A stretch of DNA of 40,151 nucleotides, from assembly GCF_018982965.1 (NCBI RefSeq), contig NZ_JACBYP010000078.1:1-40151 (forward strand). The letters run 5' to 3'. The position numbers and the translations under genes are program-made. Below are positions 8,149 to 16,963 of the stretch, piece after piece. The notes under the pieces were generated by a model. That model searched no databases. It was not told where the DNA came from and saw only the letters and a list, made by a program, of their open reading frames with translations. This DNA is from Streptomyces mayonensis. GTDB taxonomy: Bacteria > Actinomycetota > Actinomycetes > Streptomycetales > Streptomycetaceae. Position 1 is the stretch's first letter. Each line of letters opens with the position of its first letter.

Positions 8149-9537
8149 ATGGCCCGTGAGCGAAACATCGCCCTCGCCGCACTCTTGCGCGAAGCGGGCT
8201 GGTCCCAGCCCCAAGCAGCCGCCGCCATCGCTCGTGTCGCCGCGGAGAGCGGTGCACGCGAGTTGGAGGCCGTCTCCCGCTCGCACATCGCCATGTGGGT
8301 CCAGGGCACCAAGCCCAGCGGACGAGCGCCCCATATCCTGCGTGAGACGCTGTCCCGCAGGCTCAGCCGCCGCCTCACCCTCGCTGACCTCGGGCTGGAA
8401 GACGGACCGACAGGCTCGCCCGACAGCAGTTCCGACTGGAGCGTCGACCCTCTGACCGTGCTCGCCGAGCTGGGAAGCGACGACCTGGACATGCACCGAC
8501 GCAAGCTGCTGGCAACCGCCGCGTACTCGGCCGCCGGCCTCACACTGCCCGAGAGCACGTGGTGGACAACCGCCCCAGCCGCGGCAGCATCGCGCCCAGC
8601 GGTCTCCCCACGACTGGTAACGCAGGCCGACATCAGCGACGTCCGCAACCTGACAGCCTTCTACTCGGCGCGGGACCAGCAGCGTGGTGGAGCCTCGGGG
8701 CGCTCGGCCCTGGCAGGCCACCTCCGCGACGAAGCGGTGCCACTGCTGGGCAGCAGATTCCGAACGGAACGGCACCGCCGGGACACATACTCGGCCGTGG
8801 CAGAGATGACCTACATCGCAGGCTGGATGGCGTTCGACGCCTCGGAGCACCGCACCGCCCAGCGCTACCTCACCCTCGCCGCACGCATCGCGGCCGAAGC
8901 CGCAGACGGACCGCTGGGCGGCCACATCCTGCGCGCCCTCGCCCACCAGGCAGTCGACCTCGGGCACCCACGCAGGGCCCTCGACCTGGCCGACGCCTCC
9001 ATGGCCCACACCCACTACGGCCAAGCCAGCTCGCGCGAGAAGGCCCTGCTCTCCATCGTCCACGCCCGCGCCCTGGCCGCCGACGGCGACCGCCCCGGCA
9101 CCCTCGCGGCCATCAGCCGGGCGGAGCGGGATCTCGCCCGAGCCGACAACGAGGATGCCCCCGAGCGTGTGGGCTTCTTCCAGGAAGCCTCCCTCGCCCA
9201 CGAGACCGCCTGCGCTCTGCGCGACCTGGGCAACCCCTTCGACGCGGAACTCCACTTCCAGCGCAGCGTCGCCACCCGCCGCCGACAGCAATACGCCCGC
9301 ACCCACAGCGTGACCCTCGGCTACCTGGGCGCCGTCCAGGTCCAGCAAGGACGTCTCGACGAGGCATGCGGCACCTGGGCACAAGCCCTCGACGCCATGG
9401 CCGGCGTCCAGTCCGGCCGCGCCCGCGACATCATCCTCCGTATGCAGAGCGACCTGTCGCCCGTGAGGCAACGTGGGGGCCGTCACGTGGCCGCACTGGA
9501 CCGCCGGGCGCGGGAGATGCTGCGCGCCATAGGCTGA
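8149..9537 (+). CDS. HTH/TPR transcriptional regulator
   Basis: A 462-residue regulator of the large Streptomyces class with an N-terminal helix-turn-helix and a TPR-like C-terminal array. Residues 1-80 form the DNA-binding part (NIALAALLREAGWSQPQAAA, later SRSHIAMWVQGTKPSGRAPH). A linker with LDMHRRKLLATAAYSAAGLT follows at about 125-145. The rest, from about residue 200, consists of paired amphipathic helices with alanine-rich TPR spacing (YLTLAARIAAEAADGPLGGH, RALDLADASMAHTHYGQASS). Such proteins usually control neighbouring genes in response to peptide or metabolite signals; the target here is unknown. ATG 8149 is chosen because GAGGGGC lies 6 bases upstream and the HTH starts right after it. 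It is divergent from the DUF6415 pair and 72 bases upstream of the TrmO gene. Confidence 0.85.
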   Translation: MARERNIALAALLREAGWSQPQAAAAIARVAAESGARELEAVSRSHIAMWVQGTKPSGRAPHILRETLSRRLSRRLTLADLGLEDGPTGSPDSSSDWSVDPLTVLAELGSDDLDMHRRKLLATAAYSAAGLTLPESTWWTTAPAAAASRPAVSPRLVTQADISDVRNLTAFYSARDQQRGGASGRSALAGHLRDEAVPLLGSRFRTERHRRDTYSAVAEMTYIAGWMAFDASEHRTAQRYLTLAARIAAEAADGPLGGHILRALAHQAVDLGHPRRALDLADASMAHTHYGQASSREKALLSIVHARALAADGDRPGTLAAISRAERDLARADNEDAPERVGFFQEASLAHETACALRDLGNPFDAELHFQRSVATRRRQQYARTHSVTLGYLGAVQVQQGRLDEACGTWAQALDAMAGVQSGRARDIILRMQSDLSPVRQRGGRHVAALDRRAREMLRAIG

Positions 9538-9609
9538 CCACAGGGCAGGTCCGCGGCTGCGGCTGGTGGCTGCTGTACACGCGACTCCAGGGGAGAGGAA
9601 CGAGCGCCG

Positions 9610-10092
9610 ATGGCAACGTACGAGGTTGAATCGATCGCAACGGTCGTCGGAGGCCACACCCGCGTCCAAGACGATTACCAGGGCGGGGCGGAATCGATCA
9701 TTCGACTGAATGACGCCTTCCCACTCGAAACGCTGCAGGGCATCGAGGCGTTCTCCCACTTGACGGTGACGTGGCGCTTCCACCTTGCACAACCCGAGGA
9801 TGTGCAACTCCACGCCCGCAGCCCCCGAGGCAACCCGCAGTGGCCGGCGACCGGAACGTTCGTTCACCGGAATCACCGACGGCCCAACCAGTTGGCCGTC
9901 AGCTACCCGAAGCTGCTCAGCGTGAAAGGCCGCGACCTCCTGGTGACCGATCTCGACGCGGTCGACGGGACGCCGGTCGTGGACCTGGCCCCGTACTTTC
10001 AGGAGATGGGCCCCCGAGGAGCCGTCCGGCAACCGGCCTGGCCGGGCGAGATGCTCGCAAGCTACTGGTGTGACGCGTCGAAGCGCCCGTAG
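9610..10092 (+). CDS. trmO: TrmO-family (UPF0066/TsaA-like) tRNA methyltransferase
   Basis: A 160-residue beta-barrel SAM-dependent methyltransferase of the TrmO/TsaA class. In E. coli TrmO N6-methylates the t6A base at position 37 of threonine tRNAs. Family signs: FSHLTVTWRFHLAQPEDVQL in the N-terminal half, then HRNHRRPNQLAVSYPKLLSV carrying the RPN motif of the cofactor site, and the highly conserved DLDAVDGTPVVDLAPYF. It lacks the extra C-terminal domain of the longer enterobacterial enzyme, as usual for short bacterial members. The site GGGAGAGGAACG lies rather far upstream of ATG 9610. Same strand as the TPR regulator but with its own 72-base leader. The exact tRNA substrate is inferred from the family only. 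Confidence 0.85.
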   Translation: MATYEVESIATVVGGHTRVQDDYQGGAESIIRLNDAFPLETLQGIEAFSHLTVTWRFHLAQPEDVQLHARSPRGNPQWPATGTFVHRNHRRPNQLAVSYPKLLSVKGRDLLVTDLDAVDGTPVVDLAPYFQEMGPRGAVRQPAWPGEMLASYWCDASKRP

Positions 10093-10234
10093 ACAGGCTT
10101 GCCGCGATACCTCGCGCATCCGCACGGTAGCCGTTGTCAACAGCGTGCTCGCGGGTTCGCTAGGCATGTCCCTGGCCTCCCCAGTCGCGGTGATCCGTCT
10201 CACACCGACGACCGTAGGGAACAGGGTGCGATCA

Positions 10235-10257
10235 CACCCGAGCTGTCAGCTCGGGTG
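10235..10257. terminator. Perfect 10-bp hairpin between convergent genes
   Basis: CACCCGAGCT and its exact complement AGCTCGGGTG are separated by GTC. The hairpin lies between the end of the TrmO gene (plus strand) and the end of the XRE regulator (minus strand), so it can serve both. No T-run follows, which is usual in Streptomyces. Confidence 0.75.
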
Positions 10258-10271
10258 ACCCAGCGGCTCGC

Positions 10272-11474
10272 TCACACCAGTCCGATCCGTTCGGCCATTT
10301 TCTCTGCCTGCCGGGCTTGCATGGCCCGCGCCCTACGGATGACCGTGAGCACTAGTTGGCGGGCGAGGGGGTTGCGCGCGAGATCCTCGGGCGCGAGTGT
10401 CTCCAGCTCCCGCAGGGTCAGCAGCGTGGCTGCGTCGTCGCGGCGTTGAGAGTGGCAGGCAGCGACCTCCAGGCCGAACGTGAACTCCCGCTCTACAGAC
10501 GGAAGTCCGTCGCTGTCGATGGCGTCCGCTGTGTGTAGGGCTTCACCGGTCTCGCCCGCCTCCATGTCGATGGACAAGGAGTGCAACGCCACATTGGTCG
10601 GGCCGAAGACGGTCCAGGCCACGTTGCTCTCATCGGGCACCCGGCGGGCTGCAGGTGCAGCGTATTGCCTTAGCCGCTCGCGTGCTTCCCACCACCGGCG
10701 GCGGCGTGCGGCGCCGACCACGGCGACGAGCTGTAGGGCGCCGCCCATCGCCACTCGCTCGGCCTCGGGCATCGTTGTCGCGGCGACCTGCTCGGCCGCG
10801 CAGAGCGCAAGCTCCTCCGCCTCTGCTGGCTGGCCGGCAGCGAGCAGGACGTGGCCTAGATTCCATTGGGCGGCGGCGATGCGCAAAGGATCGTCGGCGT
10901 CCTCAGCAGCGCGCTGGGCTCGGTCGGCCGCGATGGTGGCCAAGTCCACGCGGCCGGTGCGTCGTAAGTACGACCGGAGCAGACAGTAGAGGTCGGCCGC
11001 TGCCCGCAGCACGGCTCGCCGTTCGGCCGGGTCGTTACCGGCGCGGGCGGCCCGGACGGCATGCTCGACATCGCCAACCAGGTCGGGCAGCGTCTCGGCA
11101 GCCTCCGTGAAACGGGTGCCGCTCGTCTGCCAGGACTGCCAGGCGACCTCCACACGGTCCCGTAGTACAGCCGCCGGAACCGGGGCGGTACTGCGGGGCG
11201 GACCATACCCGAGGAAAGCACGACCGACCGCGGCCTCCGCCGTATCTGTCGACTCAGCTTCCACGGGCGCTTGCTCGGACAGCAGCGCTGCGGCTGGCAC
11301 CCCCAACTCCTGGGCAAGGGCGTACAACATGGGCACCGACGGAACCTTCAGTCCGCGCTCGATCTGCGACAGATAGTCCGGACTGATACCGACCAGCCCA
11401 GCGACGGCGTCCTGCCTACGCCCGCCGCGGTAATGCCTGATGCGGTCCCCGATGGGGAGGTCTGCTGCCACCAT
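10272..11474 (-). CDS. XRE-family HTH/TPR transcriptional regulator
   Basis: A 400-residue regulator. The N-terminal XRE-type helix-turn-helix spans about residues 6-65: IGDRIRHYRGGRRQDAVAGL, VGISPDYLSQIERGLKVPSV and YALAQELGVPAAALL. The C-terminal two thirds are all helical with TPR-like pairs (AAQWNLGHVLLAAGQPAEAE, VALHSLSIDMEAGETGEALH) and contain no enzymatic motif. In Streptomyces this architecture is very common and usually controls a divergent or nearby gene. ATG 11474 is preceded by GAGGAGCGGACAC. It is divergent from the HAD gene, with only 81 bases between the two starts, so one region must hold both promoters and any operator. Confidence 0.88.
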   Translation of the reverse strand: MVAADLPIGDRIRHYRGGRRQDAVAGLVGISPDYLSQIERGLKVPSVPMLYALAQELGVPAAALLSEQAPVEAESTDTAEAAVGRAFLGYGPPRSTAPVPAAVLRDRVEVAWQSWQTSGTRFTEAAETLPDLVGDVEHAVRAARAGNDPAERRAVLRAAADLYCLLRSYLRRTGRVDLATIAADRAQRAAEDADDPLRIAAAQWNLGHVLLAAGQPAEAEELALCAAEQVAATTMPEAERVAMGGALQLVAVVGAARRRRWWEARERLRQYAAPAARRVPDESNVAWTVFGPTNVALHSLSIDMEAGETGEALHTADAIDSDGLPSVEREFTFGLEVAACHSQRRDDAATLLTLRELETLAPEDLARNPLARQLVLTVIRRARAMQARQAEKMAERIGLV

Positions 11475-11555
11475 GTGTCCGCTCCTCGATGCTTCTTCCG
11501 AGCGTAGGGTGCGGGATGCACGGGGACCCTGCTGTTCTGGAGAAGGGAGCTGCCG

Positions 11556-12224
11556 GTGCCGGAACTGGTGCTGTGGGACATCGATCACACGCTCATGGCC
11601 ACAGGCGGGCTGGGCCGCGAGCTGTGGGCCGACGCATTCGAGCAGGTGACAGGATGTGCGATGCGCGAGCAGGCGTCGGTCACGGGCTCGACGGAGCGTG
11701 TGATCCTGCGGGAGACCGCCCGGCTCCACGGTCTCGACTACGACGAGGAGCTGTTCACCCGGTTCGCTGACGCGCTTGGCACGGTGCACGTTCGGCGCGC
11801 AGCCGACCTGCGCGAGCGTGGCCACGCACTGCCAGGTGCCGCCACGCTTCTTGCCGCACTCGATGAGCGGGGCTTGCGGCAGTCAGTTGTGACCGGCAAC
11901 GTTCGGCTTGCGGCCGAGGTGAAGTTGGCTACGTTCGGTCTGGATTCGTACCTTCGGCTTGAGGAGGGCGCCTTCGGGGAGGACGGAGAGGAGCGCCCTG
12001 AACTGCTGCGCATCGCTCTTCAACGGGCGGACGTCACTGGGCCAAAGGCCGTGTTCTTCGGGGATACCCGAGCGGATGTGGCGGGCGGGCGTGCAGCTGG
12101 CGTTCGGACGATCGCGGTCGCCACCGGCAAGGCCTCGGTGGCCGAACTGAAGGATGCGGGTGCCGAGTCCGTGCTCGACGGTCTGGCCGATGTTGCGCTG
12201 GTGCTCGGCGCGTTCCGGGGATGA
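11556..12224 (+). CDS. HAD-superfamily phosphatase (phosphoglycolate phosphatase-like)
   Basis: A 222-residue haloacid-dehalogenase-type hydrolase, predicted to dephosphorylate a small phosphorylated metabolite in the cytoplasm. Motif I is WDIDHTLM (nucleophile Asp8, acid Asp10), motif II is SVVTGNV around residue 110, and the conserved lysine lies near 120 in AEVKLATFGLDSYL. Motif IV is GDTRADVAGGRAAGVRTIAV, about residues 168-187. The helical cap between motifs I and II is of the C1 type seen in phosphoglycolate phosphatases. The start is GTG 11556, with AGAAGGGAG eight bases before it. It is divergently paired with the XRE regulator, which may control it. The substrate cannot be told from sequence. 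Confidence 0.9.
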   Translation: MPELVLWDIDHTLMATGGLGRELWADAFEQVTGCAMREQASVTGSTERVILRETARLHGLDYDEELFTRFADALGTVHVRRAADLRERGHALPGAATLLAALDERGLRQSVVTGNVRLAAEVKLATFGLDSYLRLEEGAFGEDGEERPELLRIALQRADVTGPKAVFFGDTRADVAGGRAAGVRTIAVATGKASVAELKDAGAESVLDGLADVALVLGAFRG

Positions 12225-12311
12225 AGAAAGCAGCCCCGTCCCAGGCTGAGCAGCAGGAAGGCCCAGGCCGATGCCGGGATCTCGAGAAGCGGCTGCGGAG
12301 GGCCCAGATGA

Positions 12312-12539
12312 TCAATCTCGGCAGGGCCGCGGCTGCCTCGCCGGTTCCGCCCGACTCACGCCTCCCACCGCAAGAGCCGCGCCCGCGTCGGGCGTACCTC
12401 CGCGTATGAAGATCTGGATGATCCTCCGCCCGATGGCCGCCTCAAGGACAAGGGCGTTCACCACCCCATGCTCGGCCTCGCTAGCCTCCATCGCCTCATC
12501 TTCAGAGGGTGCGTGGCAGCGCCGCTGGCCAATCGGCAT
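12312..12539 (-). CDS. Possible 75-residue hypothetical protein in a gene-poor stretch
   Basis: Between the HAD gene and the transposase remnant (12225-12612) the only frame with plausible codon use is this one. It contains a helical stretch, EHGVVNALVLEAAIGRRIIQ, then IFIRGGTPDAGAALAVGGV. No family is recognised, no good ribosome site is seen, and the DNA next to an IS remnant could equally be debris. A second ATG inside the frame (before EASEAEHG) is an alternative start. The rest of this stretch shows nothing I can support. Confidence 0.25.
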   Translation of the reverse strand: MPIGQRRCHAPSEDEAMEASEAEHGVVNALVLEAAIGRRIIQIFIRGGTPDAGAALAVGGVSRAEPARQPRPCRD

Positions 12540-12612
12540 GCCCTACATCATTTACAGCACAGCCCTTAGCTTGATCTTGAACCTGTGCGGCGGGGCTTTG
12601 GGCTGGTTGACT

Positions 12613-13988
12613 TCATTCTTTTGTCGTTCTGCTGGCTGTGTCTTCTTGGGTGTGTGCAGTCGTGGCGCGGTGCGGGATGGGTGTTCTTTCGGCCCGGTGG
12701 TCGGTCCGGGGCCGGGGCGGGTGGGTTTTGGTGCTCTGGGCGGGCAGGCGGTCTGTGGGCGGATGTGCCGGAAGTCGCGGCCGGACGCGGGCGGGAGCGA
12801 GCCGGTCTGGAGAGCTGGGGTTTTCCCAGGGGCGGCGCCGGTCCGGCTCGGCTGCGAGTGTGCGGGCGAGGCGGTGTTGGGTGTAGGCGGCGAGGATGAG
12901 CCAGGTCCGGCGGTCGGCGGCTTCGGGGAGTGCGGATATTTGGGGAGGTCCAGCCGAGGGTCTGTTTGAACAGGCGGAAGGTGTGCTCGATGTCGAAGCG
13001 TCGCAGGTAAGCCTGCCAGAGACGATCGGCGTCTGCCGGGGGGCGTCGGTGCCTGACCACCACGGCCAGACCGGCTTCGGTGTTGCTCCGTTGGGCAGGT
13101 GGTCGATGTCGAGGCGGAGCACCGTGCCTTCGACGACCGGGAGGGTGCCGTCGGTGGTGGCCCAGGAGGAGCGGTGGGTGAGCCTGGGGTGCAGCCGGTC
13201 CCAGGAGCGGGCCTTGGCGGTGCCGTAAAGGCGTGTGTCGGTGACGGTTTCGGTGTCCGGGACGCCCCAGGTGTCGGGCTGGCCGAAGACGAATTAGCCG
13301 CCGTGCCGGGGTGGGCGGCCCATCGTGTGTGGCTGGCGGGGTGGGAGAGCCCGGAGCAGCACCCGGTCCGAGTGCATCCGGGCGAGCATTTCGACCGGCA
13401 GGTCTTTGAGGAGGAACGCAAGGCGGAATGCGTCGTATCCGGCGTCCGCGATGACGGGGACGTCGCGGTCGCCCTCTTGCCATTGCCCGGCGGTGATCAG
13501 TCGGTTGAGCAGGTCCCGCAGCTGTCGGGCGGTGACGGTGGCCGTGTCGTCCCCGAGGGCCAGGCGAAGCACGTCCAAAGGGGCGGCCCAGGAACTGCGA
13601 CCGGCTCGAGCGCGCAGATGATCGAGTACGGCCAGCCGGGGACAGGGATGTGCTGGTCTTTTCCCCGGCCGTAGGTGTGACACGGGATCCGCTGCGGTGA
13701 GGTGTGCACGTCGGGGCGTAGCCAGCAGGTGATGTCGATGGCCAGGACCAGTCGGCCGTCGGCGGCCCGCGGCAATGGCACCGCGGCCAGGGCCCGCCGC
13801 AGCCGGCCGGTATCGACCCGGCCACCGGCGCCGGCGGCGTATAGCCCGCCATGACCGCGGCGGTGCTCGCCGGCCAGCGACAGCTCGGCCAGCGATCTCA
13901 CTGGCCCGTCGCCGCACAGAACAGCGTCAGCCAGCTCGAACAACGTATCCGAACGAGCGGTGAGGCAGGAGTAGAACTCGCCCCGGAA
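12613..13988 (-). pseudogene. Degenerate IS transposase (DDE, Streptomyces NF041680-like family)
   Basis: Read on the minus strand across three frames, this is one full-length transposase. N-terminal FRGEFYSCLTARSDTLFELA and GDGPVRSLAELSLAGEHRRG lead into LVLAIDITCWLRPDVHTSPQ, which carries the first catalytic Asp. The frame then shifts near 13.6 kb to VTARQLRDLLNRLITAGQWQ and DVPVIADAGYDAFRLAFLL. A TAA stop near 13295 interrupts PPRHGG-stop-FVFGQPDTWG. Another shift near 13.06 kb gives DRLWQAYLRRFDIEHTFRLF, and a return shift near 12.95 kb gives RTWLILAAYTQHRLARTLAA. A TGA also precedes the expected start at 13989. With one internal stop and at least three frame changes it cannot make an active enzyme, unless these are sequencing errors. 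It separates the core-like left part from the metal genes. Confidence 0.85.
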
Positions 13989-14188
13989 TCATGAAAGTTC
14001 AGCCAATGCCTTTTGTCGGGCATCGCGATGCGACGGACTCATCCTCACGGCCTTCGTGCTGAAGATGTGTGTTCCTTGGTCGGAGCACATGTTCAGACGA
14101 AGGCCGCCTTGGCGTACGGCGGTTATACAAACCGAGTGATCAACTTCGAGGCACGACACCGGCCGTTGCAGATCAAGTTGGGCGCAGA

Positions 14189-14215
14189 TTCCGCCACCGT
14201 CTCACGGTGGCGGAA
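14189..14215. terminator. Perfect 11-bp hairpin downstream of copA
   Basis: TTCCGCCACCG and CGGTGGCGGAA pair perfectly around the loop TCTCA, 37 bases past the copA stop codon in the direction of copA transcription. There is no T-run. It probably ends the copZ-copA transcript. Confidence 0.7.
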
Positions 14216-14251
14216 GACATCGGCGATGCGCACGATCTGCGTCCGACCCCC

Positions 14252-16501
14252 TTAGGACTGGGCGGAAAAACGGCGCAGGCGGAGCGAGTTGCCGACCACC
14301 GATACCGACGAGAAGGCCATCGCGGCTCCGGCGATCATGGGATTGAGCAGGCCCGCCGCAGCCAAAGGTAGGGCCGTCACGTTGTACAGGAAGGCCCAGA
14401 AGAGGTTCGAGTGGATGGTCCCGAGGGTCTTGCGGGAGAGCCGGATGGCATCCGCCGCCGTGCGCAGGTCACCGCGTACGAGCGTGAGATCGCTGGCCTC
14501 GATGGCCGCGTCCGTTCCGGTTCCCATGGCCAGGCCCAGGTCGGCTTGCGCGAGCGCGGCCGCGTCGTTGATGCCGTCGCCGACCATGGCGACACTGCGG
14601 CCCTCGCTTTGCAGCCGCTTGACCACGTCCGCCTTGTCCTCGGGCATCACCTCGGCGATCACCTCGGTGATCCCGACCTCCGCCGCGACGGTGTCGGCCA
14701 CTGTCCTATTGTCCCCGGTGAGCAGGATCGGGGTGAGACCGAGCACGCGCAGGCGGCGGACGGCTTCGGGACTGGTCTCCTTGATGGCGTCGGCCACTTC
14801 CAGCACGGCTCGCGCCGCCCCGTCCCACGCCACCAGGATCGCAGTCCGACCGGCGGCCTCCGCCGCTTCCTTGGCTCGCTCCAGCTCGACCGGCAGACGG
14901 ATCTCCCACTCGTCCAGAAGCCGCCCGCGGCCCACGAGCACCGCATGTCCCTCGACGATGCCTTGGACCCCGAGTCCCGCCACGTTGGTGAAGTCCTCGG
15001 GAACGGGGAGCGTGCCGACCTTCCGCGCCGCGCCTTCCGCCACGGCGCGGGCGATCGGATGCTCTGAGGCGTTCTCCAGTGCGCCCGCGAGACGCAGAGC
15101 GTCGGCCTCGTTCTCGTCCACTCCGGTCCGTACGGCGACCAGCGTCATCTGTCCGGTTGTGACCGTGCCAGTCTTGTCGAGGACGACCGTGTCGACCTTA
15201 CGGGCCGTCTCCAGGACCTCTGGGCCCTTGATGAGAATTCCCACCTGGGCGCCGCGGCCAGTGCCGACCATCAGAGCCGTAGGGGTGGCCAGACCCAGGG
15301 CGCAGGGGCAGGCGATGATGAGTACGGCGACCCCGGCGGTGAACGCCGCCGACAGGCCTGCGTCGTTGCCGAGCCAGAAGCCGAACGTGCCGGTCGCGAG
15401 GGTGATCACGACTGGAACGAAGACGGCCGAGATGCGGTCGGCCAAGCGCTGAGCGGCCGCTTTGCCGTTCTGCGCCTCCTCGACGAGCTGTGCCATTCTG
15501 GCCAGTTGGGTGTCCGCGCCGACCCGGGTGGCCTCGACGACGAGCCGGCCGCTGGTGTTCAACGTGGCGCCAGCGACGCTGTCGCCGACGACGACTTCCA
15601 CCGGGACAGACTCTCCGGTCAGCATGGAGGCGTCGACGGCGGACGATCCCTCGACCACCGTGCCGTCCGTGGCGATCTTCTCGCCCGGACGCACGAGGAA
15701 GCGGTCACCAGTGCGCAAATCCCCAATCGGCACTGTGGATTCGACGCCGTTGCGTACGACCGTGACTTCCTTGGCTCCGAGTTCCAGAAGGGCCTTGAGC
15801 GCGGCGCCGGCCATCCGCTTGGAGCGAGCTTCGAAATAGCGGCCCGCCAGGATGAAGGCGGTGACACCGGCCGCTGCTTCCAGGTAGATGTTCCCGGCAC
15901 CGTCACTCCGGCCGATGGTCAGCTCGAAGGGGTGTGTCATTCCTGGGGTGCCCGCGGTGCCGAAGAACAATGCCCACAGGGACCACAGGAATGCCGCGGA
16001 CGTTCCGACCGAGATGAGTGTGTCCATCGTCGCGGCGCCATGCCTGGCGTTGGTCCACGCGGCCTTGTGGAAGGGCCAGGCCGCGTAGGTGACCACGGGT
16101 GCGGTCAGGGTCAGGGAGAGCCATTGCCAGTACTCGAACTGGAATGCCGGCACCATGGCCATCGCGATCACCGGTACGGCGAGGACCACAGTGGTCACAA
16201 GGCGCTGGCGCAACGACCGGTGTGGGTCGGGTTCTTCAACGGTTCCGGACTCTGAGGTGCTGTCCGCGGCGACGGGCGTCGGCTCCTGGGCGGTGTAACC
16301 GGTTGCCTCCACCGTGGCAATCAGATCGCTGACAGCGATGCTGCCGCTGTAGGTCACCTTGGCCTTCTCCGTCGCGTAGTTGACGGTCGCCTCGACACCG
16401 TCCATGCGGTTGAGCTTCTTCTCGATCCGGGCTGCGCACGAGGCGCAGGTCATGCCGCCGATGGCGAGTTCGACCTCGCCGACGTCGGTGAGGTTGGTCA
16501 T
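14252..16501 (-). CDS. copA: Copper-exporting P1B-type ATPase CopA
   Basis: A 749-residue P1B-1 ATPase that pumps Cu(I) from cytoplasm to outside at the cost of ATP. One N-terminal heavy-metal-associated domain carries GMTCASC (Cys19, Cys22). Membrane helices run from about residue 100. The actuator loop has LTGES (294-298), the transmembrane metal site is IACPCALG (Cys398, Cys400), and the phosphorylation site is DKTGT (Asp442). The nucleotide domain has SEHPIA (His481, Pro482), the hinge has GDGIND (641-646), and the late helices show YNVTALPLAAAGLLNP and MAFSSVSVVGNSLRL, the Cu(I)-type signature. I prefer ATG 16501, five bases after GAGGAG, over the adjoining GTG 16504. It lies 66 bases downstream of copZ and shares its CsoR-controlled promoter; a hairpin follows. 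Confidence 0.96.
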   Translation of the reverse strand: MTNLTDVGEVELAIGGMTCASCAARIEKKLNRMDGVEATVNYATEKAKVTYSGSIAVSDLIATVEATGYTAQEPTPVAADSTSESGTVEEPDPHRSLRQRLVTTVVLAVPVIAMAMVPAFQFEYWQWLSLTLTAPVVTYAAWPFHKAAWTNARHGAATMDTLISVGTSAAFLWSLWALFFGTAGTPGMTHPFELTIGRSDGAGNIYLEAAAGVTAFILAGRYFEARSKRMAGAALKALLELGAKEVTVVRNGVESTVPIGDLRTGDRFLVRPGEKIATDGTVVEGSSAVDASMLTGESVPVEVVVGDSVAGATLNTSGRLVVEATRVGADTQLARMAQLVEEAQNGKAAAQRLADRISAVFVPVVITLATGTFGFWLGNDAGLSAAFTAGVAVLIIACPCALGLATPTALMVGTGRGAQVGILIKGPEVLETARKVDTVVLDKTGTVTTGQMTLVAVRTGVDENEADALRLAGALENASEHPIARAVAEGAARKVGTLPVPEDFTNVAGLGVQGIVEGHAVLVGRGRLLDEWEIRLPVELERAKEAAEAAGRTAILVAWDGAARAVLEVADAIKETSPEAVRRLRVLGLTPILLTGDNRTVADTVAAEVGITEVIAEVMPEDKADVVKRLQSEGRSVAMVGDGINDAAALAQADLGLAMGTGTDAAIEASDLTLVRGDLRTAADAIRLSRKTLGTIHSNLFWAFLYNVTALPLAAAGLLNPMIAGAAMAFSSVSVVGNSLRLRRFSAQS

Positions 16502-16567
16502 CACTGCTCCTCAGGGAGGGAGCTGGGCCCGTCCGGGGGATTGACGGGCCCAGCGGCATGGTGAGGG

Positions 16568-16858
16568 CTAGACAGCGCGGCCGGTGAGCTCGTAGCCCGC
16601 CTCGTCGACCGCCTTCGCGAACGCGGTGTCGTCAGGTTCCTCCGCGGTGGTGACGGAGACCCGGCCGGTCTTGACGTCGACATCGACGCTCAGCACGCCG
16701 CCGATCCCACTGACGGCCTCGGTGACTGACGACTTGCAGTGGTCACACGTCATGCCTGTCACCGTGTAGACCGTCGCGATCCCGTCTTCCGTCGCGGTCG
16801 TCGTGCCCTTCGCCGCACCGGTGGAGCAGCTGCCGTCAGGCGTGCAGCAGTCGGACAT
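16568..16858 (-). CDS. copZ: Copper chaperone (HMA domain) with Cys-rich N-terminal extension
   Basis: A 96-residue cytoplasmic copper chaperone that carries Cu(I) to CopA and probably loads CsoR. The heavy-metal-associated domain covers about residues 28-96 with YTVTGMTCDHCKSSVTEAV (Cys38 and Cys41). The Tyr near residue 89 (EAGYEL) is the position that sets Cu(I) affinity in CopZ-type domains. Unlike a minimal 68-residue CopZ, it has a 27-residue extension beginning MSDCCTPDGSCSTGA with Cys4, Cys5 and Cys11, a possible second metal or thiol site. ATG 16858 is preceded by GGAGGAACC. It is the first gene of the copZ-copA unit and diverges from the secreted protein at 17029 across three CsoR-type operators. 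Confidence 0.93.
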   Translation of the reverse strand: MSDCCTPDGSCSTGAAKGTTTATEDGIATVYTVTGMTCDHCKSSVTEAVSGIGGVLSVDVDVKTGRVSVTTAEEPDDTAFAKAVDEAGYELTGRAV

Positions 16859-16885
16859 GGTTCCTCCAGGGAAGGATGATCTGGG

Positions 16886-16902
16886 ATACCCCGTGGGGGT
16901 AT
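16886..16902. promoter_or_regulatory. CsoR-type operator 1 (perfect inverted repeat)
   Basis: ATACCCCGTGGGGGTAT: arms ATACCCC and GGGGTAT with a 3-base centre, a perfect 7+3+7 palindrome 27 bases upstream of copZ. It matches the G/C-tract pseudo-palindrome bound by actinobacterial CsoR. Apo-CsoR should repress here and Cu(I) should release it. Confidence 0.88.
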
Positions 16903-16917
16903 GGGTGCCTTGCATGT

Positions 16918-16934
16918 ATACCCCCAGTTGGTAT
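16918..16934. promoter_or_regulatory. CsoR-type operator 2 (imperfect)
   Basis: ATACCCCCAGTTGGTAT has the full left arm and two mismatches in the right arm (TTGGTAT). It begins 32 bases after operator 1, in the middle of the copZ/secreted-protein intergenic region, and may overlap the core promoter of either gene. Confidence 0.75.
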
Positions 16935-16963
16935 CTGTGGCAAGGGTTGTGCATCTCTTGCAC

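Noticed and set aside
7474..10203. A 909-codon open frame on the minus strand across 7.5-10.2 kb
   Set aside because: Most of it is antisense to the TPR regulator and TrmO genes, whose codon use and families are clear. Only the last ~130 codons (DUF6415) are real.
12552..13852. Two long minus-strand frames rich in Pro, Arg and Thr over the transposase region
   Set aside because: They are the other frames of the damaged transposase; family segments jump between frames and the rest is noise.
12550..14030. Terminal inverted repeats of the IS (GCTTGATCTTGA near 12569 against GGCTGAACTTTCATGA near 14000)
   Set aside because: The match is short and gapped and no target duplication was found, so I do not claim element ends.
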